This document shows positions 25,528 to 34,430 of a DNA stretch of 64,000 nt, piece by piece. The stretch comes from CBDCIS01 sp965217565 (lineage in GTDB: Bacteria; Chloroflexota; Dehalococcoidia; Lucifugimonadales; CATOSD01): NCBI GenBank assembly GCA_965217565.1, contig CBDCIS010000006.1, positions 186,001 through 250,000 of the forward strand, written 5' to 3'. Position numbers and translations under genes: made by a program. A model generated the notes under the pieces. The model did not search any database and had not been told where the DNA came from. It saw only the letters and a program-made list of their open reading frames with translations. How positions within the stretch are numbered: the first letter of the stretch is position 1; every line of letters begins with the position of its first letter.

Positions 25528-25666
25528 TGTGGGTCATATAGCTCAATGTGGTACAGGACAGGGGGATGTAATGCCGCGTGGGCATGTTCCTGAGGTTTCC
25601 ATCCGTCGAAAGTGTGGTAACCAATGTGGGAACCATTTGCAGAACACCATTACATTGTAGCTAATA

Positions 25667-26829
25667 CCATTTCATGTTGACGAGGCCGCATAGTGTGCCG
25701 GAAGACTTCGCGTTGTGTGTTCGATCCAACTCCACGCCGTGAGCGACCGCACCCGACCCGGATCAGATTCAAGCTCACTCAGGTAGGCGTCAACCGCCTT
25801 CATCTTCTCCTCTATGCTCCCGTATATCCTGCCCTCCACCCACCTGCGGACCTCTTGGAAGACCCGCTCAGCGGGATTCAGCTCAGGACTATATGCAGGC
25901 TGCACGATCGTTGCCACTCCAACAGTCCGTACTATCTCACCCCGGTGACCACGCGCTCCATCCCACACCAGGGCCTCGATGTCCGAGTGATGCTTCAGGC
26001 CATCGACTGCCACCGCTATAGCCGCAGACTTCATCGAATCGATCCAACCCCACAACAGCTTGCCCCTCCGAACGTCTACCACCAGGAACAGGTACATCCA
26101 CTTGTAGACCATCTGCACTCGCTGATGCACCTTCACTCCACGACGACCCCACACCCTACGCACCATCCCCCGCAGGCCCACTCGCATCTCATCGGCAAAG
26201 CCAAAGGCCGTCTCAGAACTCACGCCCGCTTCGGCAAGGCAACAACCAAGCCCCCCTTTTTCCACGACTCCTGCGCAGCTACGTCTGCCTTCTCATGACG
26301 GCCCCTCGGGACCTTCGGGCTGCATCCCAACCTCTCAAGCAGACCATAGACGCTGCCCGACTTGTAGCTCACCCCATACTCGGACTCTATCCAGTCCCTG
26401 ATCTCTCCCGCCGTTCTGAACCGTCCCGTCGACACCTCCTCGGTCAACTCCTGCTCTTCATCTGTGCTCAGAAAGCGCGGTTTGCCCATGCCTCCCATCT
26501 TGTGGGACAACACTCCTTCCACACCTCCCTCTCTATACCAGCCCACCCACGTCTGTACCGTCCGGTAGTGGACTCCCACCGCTCTTGCCGCCTCACCGAA
26601 CTGCCATCCCGACCGCACCAGCCACAGTCCATGGAGTCGAGTACGAAGGCTAGTGTCACGTTCTGCCCGGTAGGCCGCCTTCAGCGCCTCCGGTGTATCC
26701 TCCCCATGCCAATCTATTCGAAGCGGTCGTCCGATCATCTGATACCCTCCAACACTGTATGTCGGCTAGAGCATGGATGAACTATTAGGACATCGCTAGA
26801 TACTTCCAGGTCTTGTTATCATCAAATGG
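25667..26829 (-). mobile_element. IS630-family insertion sequence
   Basis: The 1163-bp element has imperfect inverted repeats (CCATTTCATGTTGACGAG on the left, CCATTTGATGATAACAAG at the right end read inward; 14 of 18 match) and is flanked by TA dinucleotides (25665-25666 and 26830-26831), the standard IS630 target. It carries a transposase in two frames. It sits between the serine recombinase gene and the truncated replication-relaxation-like gene. Confidence 0.85.
25672..26738 (-). CDS. IS630-family transposase in two overlapping frames
   Basis: The 5' frame (26738 to 26220) encodes the paired HTH domains (SGWQFGEAARAVGVHYRTVQ, then a KRFLS-like linker). The 3' frame (26265 to 25672) encodes the DDE domain with FLVVDVRRGKLLW, ALVWDGARGHRG and PAYSPELNPAERVFQEVRRW. 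The frames overlap at an A5-G6 run near 26258 (ESWKKGGL in both), so a -1 or +1 slip would give one protein. IS630 elements are known to use such shifts, so it may be functional. Confidence 0.75.
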
Positions 26830-26872
26830 TATAAGTACGATTCCCTACCTCCAGCTCTGGTAGTCTCTGCAC

Positions 26873-27265
26873 GTGGCCTTCTCAGACCGACCTCTACTCC
26901 ATTTCCTCGGCCGGATGCCATTCGTCGACTCGTTGGAGCTGGCAGACATCCTCGGCGAGGCCCACACGACCATCCACCGCTGGCTGACCGGCCTGCTAGC
27001 CGACGGCATCGTCAGGCGGGTCAACCACGGCACCGCCTACCTGCCTTCGAGCCGGAGATATTACCTGACTGCCGAGGGCATCTCCGAGGCAACCGATATA
27101 CTCGGTTTCGAGGCGCCTGCGGACTTCGTGCGCGCCATCCAGTCGGGCAGTCGAACGATTGCGACAGACCATCAAGGGCGCATCTCAGAAAAGCGTAGTC
27201 CGCGACGCCGCAAGCTACACCTATGGGCGCGCCGAGCCGACGAACTAGGCCGTCGTCGTCGGTAG
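26873..27265 (+). pseudogene. Truncated replication-relaxation-like protein
   Basis: The first 85 codons closely match the N-terminus of the 18449 gene: MPFVDSLELADILGEAHTTI, LTGLLADGIVRRVNHGTAYL and FEAPADFVRA. Homology then stops (IQSGSRTIATDHQG), so the rest is lost. The upstream TAGTCT box 6 bp before the GTG is also conserved. The IS630 element ends 43 bp upstream. The two copies bracket the mobile segment. Confidence 0.6.
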
Positions 27266-27879
27266 GCGTGTGAGCGAAAAGAATGACATTCCGCGCAGAG
27301 TCCGCCCCGTAGGCCGTCGTCGTCCAGCAAAGGGTATGTGACCCAAAGGGCGAGCGTAGCGCGAAAAGTCCGAAGACAAAGCGCGCAGACGGCGTGAAAC
27401 GAAATGACACAAAATGTTGCATTGACGCCTGTTCGCTCAGTGGCTGCCAGTAGGCGGCGCGGTCGCGGCATGTACAAGAAGGGCACGTCTATGCAACAAA
27501 ACTCCGGGAGAAATGTTGCACTTCCCGATAGGGCGCTGGAGGAACTCGCCAACGCCGAAACCGACGACCTCATGGTGAGGACGACCTCACCGACAAGACC
27601 GCGCCGTCATCAAGGATTCAGTCCAGGATGGCGACGCGGGCCTGCGCGGTCTGAGCGGTCTTCGCCCAAGGTCTTGGGTCTGGACGACCTTGACCGCTCC
27701 GGGGCAGGGTCACCCGCCCGCGTGGACGTGGCGGGGGCGCGCCAGGGCGGGGCTGGGAGCGCGTTTCGAGGGCGAAAGGTGTCCAGAGACACACCGGGGC
27801 GAGAAACGCCGCTCTACAGTCATCCTGGGGCGTCGGGGTTTCCGAGAAGTCGTCCTAAGAGCGGCGTTCGGGGGTTGAC
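27266..27879. other. Gene-free spacer
   Basis: Open frames exist on both strands but have no family features, biased composition or ribosome sites. A GTAGGC(C/G)GTCGTCGTC word repeats near 27246 and 27310. I see no gene. Confidence 0.4.
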
Positions 27880-27904
27880 ATACAGAACGTGCGTTCTGTA
27901 TCAT
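27875..27904 (+). promoter_or_regulatory. SOS promoter with LexA box
   Basis: A -35 box TTGACA (27875-27880) and a -10 box TATCAT (27899-27904) are 18 bp apart. Between them lies the palindrome ATACAGAACGTGCGTTCTG plus TAT (27880-27901), whose core GAAC-N4-GTTC (27885-27896) is the Gram-positive LexA operator. Bound LexA would cover the promoter. The regulated genes are the mutasome genes that start 42 bp downstream. Confidence 0.85.
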
Positions 27905-27945
27905 TCTCACCCTGATACCCGGCAACCGACGCTCAAGGAGGCTCT

Positions 27946-29397
27946 ATGAGGGTCGTCTGCGTGCTCGTCACTCACCTGAGAGCAAAGGCGGAGATGAAGC
28001 GGCATCCCCACCTGAAGGACAGCCCCGTCCTGGTCGTCGACCGCGATCCTTCGAGAGCCAGGCCGCTGGTCGTGGATAGATTCTCCAAAGCCTCGGAGGC
28101 GACGGTAGGGATGACCTTGGAACAGGCCGTGTCTCGCCATGCGAACGCCATCCTACTGGATGCCGACGAGCCACACTACCGCCGGGTTTTCAGCCGGATG
28201 CTCGCGGCCCTACAGGGGATCAGCGACCGCGTTGAGGGGCCGGAACTGGGCACCGCCTACGTCCGACTGGACGGTCTCGAAGGGATGTACCGTGGTGAGG
28301 CCGGAGTCGTCTCGGCCCTGCTGGACGCCGTTCCCACGTACCTGAACCCCCGTATCGGCGTTGCGGACGCGAAGTTCCCCGCCTTCGTCGCGGCCCGGAC
28401 CAGCAGGGCGCTCGGAGCCTCCAGGGTCCCCGACGACGTGGCGGCCTTCCTCGCTCCCCACCCCGTCGACCTGCTTCCCGTATCACCCGACGTGAAGACC
28501 ATGATGCGTCGCTTCGGACTGCACACGATGGGGGCCGTCGCCTCCATGAGCGAGCACACGCTCTCGGACCGGTTCGGGATCGAGGGTCAACGGGCCTGGG
28601 CGCTCTGCAACGGGATCGACGACAGCCCCGTCGTTCCCCTGGCGTTCGAGGAGTCGATAGTCGAGCATGTCTCTCTGCCGTTCCACTCCTCCTCCATCGA
28701 GGCCCTCTTCGTCGCGGTCGATACCCTTCTCAAGAGGGGGTACGCCAAGCCTGAGATGAGGGGCAGGTACGTGGGCAAGGCGTCCCTACGGTGCTACATG
28801 CACGGTTTGCCGCCCTGGGAGAAGTCGATAGACCTCAGGCAGCCTGCGGGCACCTGGGAGAGCGCGTCTATCGCCGTCAGAGGCCGCCTCGAACTGGACC
28901 CGCCGCGCACTCCCGTCGAGGACGTGACGCTGACGCTGTCCGGATTCACTGGCGAGTCGGGGGTACAGGCGGGGCTGTTGATGGGCGTGGAGGATGACAG
29001 GCGCCAACGGTTCGCGGAGATGGATAGACGCCTGCGGGCGCGGATGAACGGAGGTCACGCCCTCTACAGGATCGTAGAGGTCGCGCCCTGGCATCCCGCG
29101 CCGGAGATGCGGGCCCTGCAGGTCCCAATCGACCCAACGGGAGGGGACGCCATCAAGCCCATCCACTCGCCGACGCCCGTACAGGTGCGGGAGGGAGCGG
29201 AGCGCCAGCCGGTGTCCGTGCAGCTCAAGCGGCGGTGGCTGAGCGTGGCCCGCATAGACGAGGAATGGAGCTTCGACCTGTGGTGGCTCCCACAGCCTGT
29301 AACCCGCGCCTACTACCGGATCGACCCCGGCGACGGCAGGCGGCTCACCCTGTTCCGAGACCAGAGGAGCGACCGATGGTACAGGCAGAGCGCCTGA
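27946..29397 (+). CDS. imuB: ImuB-like Y-family polymerase homologue
   Basis: The 483-residue protein has the Y-family fold (PVLVVDRDPSRARPLVVDRF, YVRLDGLEGMYRGEA, helix-hairpin region VKTMMRRFGLHTMGAVASMS, then a little-finger domain). The catalytic acids are not conserved: the first motif, normally D-x-D, reads VCVLVTHLRAK, and the SIDE motif reads RLDG. This loss marks ImuB, the inactive hub that recruits DnaE2 to the sliding clamp. The start has AAGGAGG and follows the LexA-controlled promoter. No imuA is adjacent, as in many non-proteobacterial operons. It ends directly against dnaE2. Confidence 0.85.
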   Translation: MRVVCVLVTHLRAKAEMKRHPHLKDSPVLVVDRDPSRARPLVVDRFSKASEATVGMTLEQAVSRHANAILLDADEPHYRRVFSRMLAALQGISDRVEGPELGTAYVRLDGLEGMYRGEAGVVSALLDAVPTYLNPRIGVADAKFPAFVAARTSRALGASRVPDDVAAFLAPHPVDLLPVSPDVKTMMRRFGLHTMGAVASMSEHTLSDRFGIEGQRAWALCNGIDDSPVVPLAFEESIVEHVSLPFHSSSIEALFVAVDTLLKRGYAKPEMRGRYVGKASLRCYMHGLPPWEKSIDLRQPAGTWESASIAVRGRLELDPPRTPVEDVTLTLSGFTGESGVQAGLLMGVEDDRRQRFAEMDRRLRARMNGGHALYRIVEVAPWHPAPEMRALQVPIDPTGGDAIKPIHSPTPVQVREGAERQPVSVQLKRRWLSVARIDEEWSFDLWWLPQPVTRAYYRIDPGDGRRLTLFRDQRSDRWYRQSA

Positions 29398-32300
29398 GTG
29401 TTTGGGATGGTTCCGATGGTCGCCGGCTACGTCGAGTTGCACGCCAGGAGCTTCTACTCCTTCGGGGTGGGGGCGTCCCACACCCACGAACTGCTGGCGC
29501 AGGCGAAGGAGTACGGGTACTCCGCGCTGGCGCTGACCGACACGAACCTGTGCGGTGCGCTGGAGTTCGCCCGGCTCGCAAACAGCCTGGGCATACGACC
29601 CATCACCGGCGGTGAGCTGACCCTGACCGACGGCTCTCGCCTCACGCTGCTTGCGAGGACACGGGCCGGGTACTCCAGCATCTCCCGGCTCTTCACCATC
29701 GCCAACGCCGCTGACCGCAGGAACCCCAGGCTCGACCCCAAGCACCTGCCCGAGCACGCCAAGGGCCTCATCCTGCTGACGGGAGGACGCGATGGGCGGC
29801 TCTCCCAACTGGCGATGGACGGTCGCGTCGGGGAGGCCCGGCGGCTTCTGAAGGGGTACATGGACTGGTATGGCCCCGGCTCGGTGTACGTCGAGCTAAA
29901 CCAGAACTTCCTGCGTGGGGACGCCGAACGCAACAGGACGCTGGCAGAAATCGCAGGGGAGGTGGGCGTTCCGCTGGTCGCCACCAACGACGTCCACTAC
30001 CACACCTCGGAACGCTCCCGCCTCCAGCACGCGCTGGTCGCCGCCAGGCTCAACACCACCATCGACCAGGCCCTGCCCCATATCCTTCCCAACCATCACC
30101 TCCACCTCAAGTCCCAGGCTCAGATGGAGCGGCTCTTCGCCGAGTGCCCGGAGGCTGTGTCAAACACGCTGCGAATCGCGGAGCGGTGCGACTTCGACCT
30201 CAGCACCGACCTCGGATACACCCTGCCCGATCCAGCCGTGCCGGAGGGCTACACGGCGGAGAGTTTTTTGCATAGGCTCTGCTACGAGGCGGCGGCTCGG
30301 CGCTACGGCGGCTCGGTGCCTCAGCGGGTCGTGGAGCGCCTTCGGGATGAGTTTCGGCTGATCGAGCGTCTCAAACTGGCGGGCTTCCTGCTGCTCTACA
30401 GGGAGATAGTCCTCGTCGCACAGCGGATCATGGAGGAGCGCGGCCTGGTCGGACCTGAGACGCCGGTGGAGGAGAGGCCGCCCGGAAGGGGGCGCGGCTC
30501 CTCGGTCGCGCTGCTCGTGGGCTACCTCATCGGCATCAGCCACGTGGACCCCCTGGAGTGGGACCTCACCCTGGAGCGCTTCATCTCCGAGGACATGACG
30601 ATGCTCCCTGACATCGACCTCGACTTCCCCAGGGGGCTCAGGGAGGAGTTGATCGAGCGTGTACACCAGCACTTCGGGCCGGAGTACGCCGTCCTGGCCG
30701 GGGCCATAACCACCTACAAGGTGAAGGGCATCATCCAGGACCTCGGCAAGGCCCTGGGGCTTCCACAGGAGCAGCTGTCCCTGCTCTCGAAGCAGCTCCA
30801 CTCCCACCGCGCCGCAGATCTCCGGGAGGAGATGGCGGAGCTTCCCGACTTCAGAGACAGGGTGGATGCACCGGGCTGGCGGGACCTGCTGGAACTCGCC
30901 CCGCAGCTGATGGACGCCCCGAAGGGGCTGAGCCAGCACGTCGGGGGCATGGTGCTCAGCAGCTCTCCCATCCCGGAGATGGTGCCCACCAGGGCGGGGG
31001 CGATGGAAGGCCGGTTCATCATGGACTGGAACAAGGACAGCGTGGCCGACGCCGGATTCGCCAAGATAGACTTGCTCTCACTGCCGGTGCTCGACCAGGT
31101 AGAGGAGGCGCTGGACCTCGTGGAGGAGCGGGATGGCAGACGGCCCGACCTGAGCAGGATAGACCCCGAGGATCCCAGCGTGTACGACATGATCAACGAG
31201 GGCAGGTCGAAGGGGGTATTCCTGCTCCAGTCTCCCGCGCAGCTGAAGATGGGGCAGCGTCTCAAGTCCCGCAGCCTGCGGGACCTCGCCTACCAGGTTG
31301 CCCTCATCCGTCCCGGCGTGGGAGTCCAGGGCAGCGCGGTGTCCCAGTTCGTCGAACGCTACAGGCACGGGGCCACCTGGGAATACGACCATCCGTTGGA
31401 GAGGCGCGCCCTGGAGCGCGGCTACGGCATCATCGTCTGGCAGGAGCAGGTGGTTCAGCTCATCGAGGACGTGGCCGGCATGACCGCGGCGGAGGCAGAC
31501 GAGGTGCGCCGCGCCTTCGCCAGGCCCAACAACGAGCACCTGATAGCCATGCACTGTGAGAGGTTCATGGAGGGCGCGCGGCGCAACGGCGTCCCTGAGG
31601 AGACCGCAAGAAAGATATTCTCCAAGATCAACGGCCACTACATGTTCCCCGAGTCCCACTCGCACGCATTCGCCATCACCGCGTACCAGGCCGCGTGGCT
31701 CAAGCGCTATTACCCGCTGGAGTTCTTCGTCGCGTTGATAAACAACCAGCCTATGGGCTTCTACCCGATGGAGACGCTGAAGCAGGACGCGCGGCGTTTC
31801 GGCGTACCCTTCCTGAACCCCTGCGTGAATAGGAGTCGGGTGGCTTGCGCCCCCGAGAGCGGCTCCGTGCGGCTCGGCCTCCGGCTCATCAGGGACGTCG
31901 GGGCGGAGTCGGCGAAGCTCATCGTGGAGGAGAGGCAACGGCGCGGCCCCTACGTCACCGCGGGGGACCTGGTGCGGCGGACGGGGCTGAAACCGCAGGC
32001 GGTGCTGTCGCTGGCGATGGCCGGGGCGTTCGACGGCATCACTCCCAACCGCAGGGAGGCCCTGTGGGAGGCGGGACTGCACTCTCGACCGGCGCGGAAC
32101 GGCCAGGTGGCCTTGCCCGTCTCCGTGGACGACAGTATGCCCCGCCTCCCGGACTTCACGGAGCGCGAGAAGATGACAGGTGAGTACAGGGTGATGGGCA
32201 TCTATCCCAGGGGACATCTCATGGAGTTCGTCAGGCCCGGCCTGGGTCCTCGCGTCCTCCCCACGGTGGAGGTGGAGAGGCTCGGCGACGACGAACGGGT

Positions 32301-32565
32301 TACGGTCGCCGGCTGGCCCGTTGCCAGGCAGCACCCGCGCGGACGGGACGGCACGGTGTTCATGACCATCGAGGACGAGACGGGCGATGTGCAGATCATC
32401 CTCTGGCCCCGCGTCTTCGCACGGCGTCGCAGGGAGCTAGGCAGCCAGGTGGTGGAGGTCACGGGGCGCATATCGAGGTGGGACGGGACTACGAACGTGA
32501 TAGCGACGGACGTGCGTGCCGTCCGGACCGGCGTTGCCATGCCGCCCTCCCACGACTGGCGCTGA
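29398..32565 (+). CDS. dnaE2: Error-prone DNA polymerase III alpha subunit
   Basis: The 1055-residue protein has the PHP domain (YVELHARSFYSFGVGASHTH, ALTDTNLCGALEF), the palm with catalytic acids TMLPDIDLDFPRG (near residue 405), GRGRGSSVALLVGYLIG and a C-terminal OB fold (VTVAGWPVARQHPRG, FMTIEDETGDVQIILWP). Length and order match DnaE2 rather than replicative DnaE1 (about 1150-1200). The GTG at 29398 abuts the imuB stop. In-frame ATGs at 29407 and 29416 are equally possible. With ImuB it forms the translesion mutasome induced by SOS. Confidence 0.9.
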   Translation: MFGMVPMVAGYVELHARSFYSFGVGASHTHELLAQAKEYGYSALALTDTNLCGALEFARLANSLGIRPITGGELTLTDGSRLTLLARTRAGYSSISRLFTIANAADRRNPRLDPKHLPEHAKGLILLTGGRDGRLSQLAMDGRVGEARRLLKGYMDWYGPGSVYVELNQNFLRGDAERNRTLAEIAGEVGVPLVATNDVHYHTSERSRLQHALVAARLNTTIDQALPHILPNHHLHLKSQAQMERLFAECPEAVSNTLRIAERCDFDLSTDLGYTLPDPAVPEGYTAESFLHRLCYEAAARRYGGSVPQRVVERLRDEFRLIERLKLAGFLLLYREIVLVAQRIMEERGLVGPETPVEERPPGRGRGSSVALLVGYLIGISHVDPLEWDLTLERFISEDMTMLPDIDLDFPRGLREELIERVHQHFGPEYAVLAGAITTYKVKGIIQDLGKALGLPQEQLSLLSKQLHSHRAADLREEMAELPDFRDRVDAPGWRDLLELAPQLMDAPKGLSQHVGGMVLSSSPIPEMVPTRAGAMEGRFIMDWNKDSVADAGFAKIDLLSLPVLDQVEEALDLVEERDGRRPDLSRIDPEDPSVYDMINEGRSKGVFLLQSPAQLKMGQRLKSRSLRDLAYQVALIRPGVGVQGSAVSQFVERYRHGATWEYDHPLERRALERGYGIIVWQEQVVQLIEDVAGMTAAEADEVRRAFARPNNEHLIAMHCERFMEGARRNGVPEETARKIFSKINGHYMFPESHSHAFAITAYQAAWLKRYYPLEFFVALINNQPMGFYPMETLKQDARRFGVPFLNPCVNRSRVACAPESGSVRLGLRLIRDVGAESAKLIVEERQRRGPYVTAGDLVRRTGLKPQAVLSLAMAGAFDGITPNRREALWEAGLHSRPARNGQVALPVSVDDSMPRLPDFTEREKMTGEYRVMGIYPRGHLMEFVRPGLGPRVLPTVEVERLGDDERVTVAGWPVARQHPRGRDGTVFMTIEDETGDVQIILWPRVFARRRRELGSQVVEVTGRISRWDGTTNVIATDVRAVRTGVAMPPSHDWR

Positions 32566-32627
32566 GGTGCGCCAAAGACGGGGACCGGCTTGCGCGGGCG
32601 CCCCCGTGAGTACATAATGGGCCTGTT

Positions 32628-33287
32628 ATGCGCGGACGATACAGCCTGATAGCTGACCTGGGAGAGTTGGCGAAACGCCACGAGTTCGACGGCGATTGGC
32701 TGGCCTTCGATTCGAAGTACGACGTCGCTCCAACCCAGGAGGTCCTCACCGTCGTGGGCGGCGAGAACAGACGCGCCGGGTACATGCGATGGGGGCTGAT
32801 TCCGCACTGGGCGAAGAACGCCTCCATCGGGAGCCGGATGATAAACGCCAGGGCGGAGACTGTGGCCGAGAAGCCCGCGTTCCGAGACGCGCTGAGGCGT
32901 CGTCGATGCCTCGTGCTCGCGGACGGCTTCTACGAGTGGCAGAGGACCGGGGCCGTCCGGAGGCCCATGCGGGTCGTCATGCGGTCGGGAGAGCCCTTCG
33001 CATTCGCGGGCCTATGGTCGGTGTGGAGGGACCCGGATGGCAACGCCATCTCGTCCTGCGCCATCATCACGACCACTGCGAACGACCTGCTCAGGCCCAT
33101 ACACGACCGAATGCCGGTCATCCTGCCCAGGGACATGGAAGGCTTCTGGCTGGACCGCAGTGTCGAGGAGCCAGCGCGCTTACCAGCGCGCTGGCTCCTC
33201 ATCCCGACGATGAGATGGAGGCCTTCGAGGTGTCGACTCTTGTCAACTCTGTCGCCAACGACGGACCTGTGGTTGTTGCTCGTGTAG
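32628..33287 (+). pseudogene. SRAP/HMCES-family protein, damaged
   Basis: The protein matches SOS-response-associated peptidases: VAPTQEVLTVV, MRWGLIPHWAKN, INARAETVAEKP, CLVLADGFYEWQR and IHDRMPVILPRD. SRAP proteins protect abasic sites in single-stranded DNA through an invariant Cys2 in MCGRY. Here the start reads ATG CGC GGA CGA TAC, so Cys2 is Arg; the Asn, Glu and His of the active site remain. After FWLDRSVEEPAR the frame shifts by one base, and the natural end (PHPDDEMEAFEVSTLVNSVA) continues to 33292 in another frame. A perfect 16-bp palindrome lies at the break. It lies 62 bp after dnaE2, so it probably belonged to the SOS operon. Confidence 0.75.
33165..33200. repeat. Perfect 16-bp inverted repeat at the SRAP frameshift
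   Basis: GAGGAGCCAGCGCGCT (33165-33180) and its exact complement (33185-33200) are separated by TACC. The repeat is coding sequence that spans the point where the reading frame changes. This fits a hairpin-templated mutation that made an imperfect palindrome perfect. Confidence 0.85.
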
Positions 33288-33573
33288 CCTGACCCGATCG
33301 CAGACAAACGTGTCAGACGCTACAGCGGGCAACTGCCGTTATCCTGCGCGGAGTCGAAGGCCGAGGGACCAGCAAAGCCATAAATTCTTCCGCTCCCGCA
33401 TGGCCTCCCAATCGGCTCTGAACTGCGCACACGTTCTGGATGCACAAGGATTCGCCAGGGATTCTCTTTGAGCTGTATCGATGTCCAGCTAAATTGCCCG
33501 CCTAAGCGGTCAGGGAAAATGTCAATTCATCCCGTTGCCATGCCATCAGGCTATGGTGTGCAGGACATGACCG

Positions 33574-33996
33574 CTAACTGCTGGCTTGAGTTCCCAGGCG
33601 CCAGGTGCTCTGGCTGCGCAGTGTGTGGAGCTGGCTTAAGAGTGGTTCCTCGGGCAGACCAAGCGCCCCTATGTACAGCTTGTCGATGGCATCTATGGTG
33701 TCCGGTGCACATGTGTAGAAATTCAGGCTGTCCTGCTTTATGCTGTTGGTTCCTGTGGTGTTGGTCCCGATATTTTCGGGGCTGATCGCGCGTATCAGTT
33801 CCATGCCCAGGCGTTGTGCCTCCCATTTGGTTTGGGTGTCTTGCAGCCATACGTCTGGCAGAGCTATCGTTTCGATCTCATGGGGGTTAAAGTGGAACGC
33901 ATCTCCGTAGGTTTTCCACCAGGCGTATGCCCCGTGTCCTAAGATTACTCCGCCCTTAACACCTGGGTCCGGACCAGCTATAAGTCGTAGGCCCAC
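33574..33996 (-). CDS. Hypothetical protein, possibly a fragment
   Basis: A 140-codon frame with features such as YAWWKTYGDAFHFNPHEIET and FYTCAPDTIDAIDKLYIGAL. The composition looks like a real protein rather than a shadow, but I do not recognise a family. It lies alone between the mutasome genes and an IS66-family insertion, in a stretch with several broken genes, so it could be part of a pseudogene. The sequence at 33293-33573 on the upstream side shows no gene. Confidence 0.3.
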   Translation of the reverse strand: MGLRLIAGPDPGVKGGVILGHGAYAWWKTYGDAFHFNPHEIETIALPDVWLQDTQTKWEAQRLGMELIRAISPENIGTNTTGTNSIKQDSLNFYTCAPDTIDAIDKLYIGALGLPEEPLLSQLHTLRSQSTWRLGTQASS

Positions 33997-34229
33997 ACAT
34001 GGCTAGGCCACTACGTACACATTGAGCCATCACCCCGCCACAGGTGTTCCCTCTTGAGTTGCTTGGCCGATACCTTCAGCCTTCCCATCACCACAAATCC
34101 TCTCCACCCCCTTGTGATTCAATACCAGCCACGATGTTTCAGGAGAGGGGCATTCCTTCGGTTGCCGTAACGGCTTGCCAGCTCCACCATCGCCACCATC
34201 TCTTCGGTGAGGCCCTGACCTGTCCTCCA

Positions 34230-34430
34230 TTATGTCGTCGGGGCTGAGATGTGGTTAGCTGCCTGCCATTGGTTCAGTCGGTCTATGCCCACCAGAGTGA
34301 AGGCAACAGCTACTTTGAGTAGCGGCTTGGGTACTCCTGCAGTAGCGCCTTTCGGCTCCATGGCGTATCGCCAATCTACAAAGTTGTTGCTGGCTATGTC
34401 GAGAACCCTTTCCACCGTACTCGTGTCAGC
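34230..34430 (-). pseudogene. 3' part of HEPN-like gene split by IS66-type element
   Basis: The frame reads ADTSTVERVLDIASNNFVDW and ends at 34230. Removing the IS and one 8-bp duplication joins it in frame to 35842-36261 (NHYADT then STVERV). FVDWRYAME at the end of a helical region resembles the C-terminal signature of HEPN-type proteins. Confidence 0.5.

Noticed and set aside
27404..27949. A 181-codon plus-strand frame before imuB.
   Set aside because: It runs through the LexA promoter, has an Arg/Gly/Pro-rich composition and no ribosome site or family similarity.
28786..29808. A 340-codon minus-strand frame opposite imuB and dnaE2.
   Set aside because: Low-complexity Gly/Arg/Pro composition and no domains; the plus-strand genes are well supported.
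31078..32334. A 418-codon minus-strand frame opposite dnaE2.
   Set aside because: Shadow of a conserved polymerase; no ribosome site or family motif.
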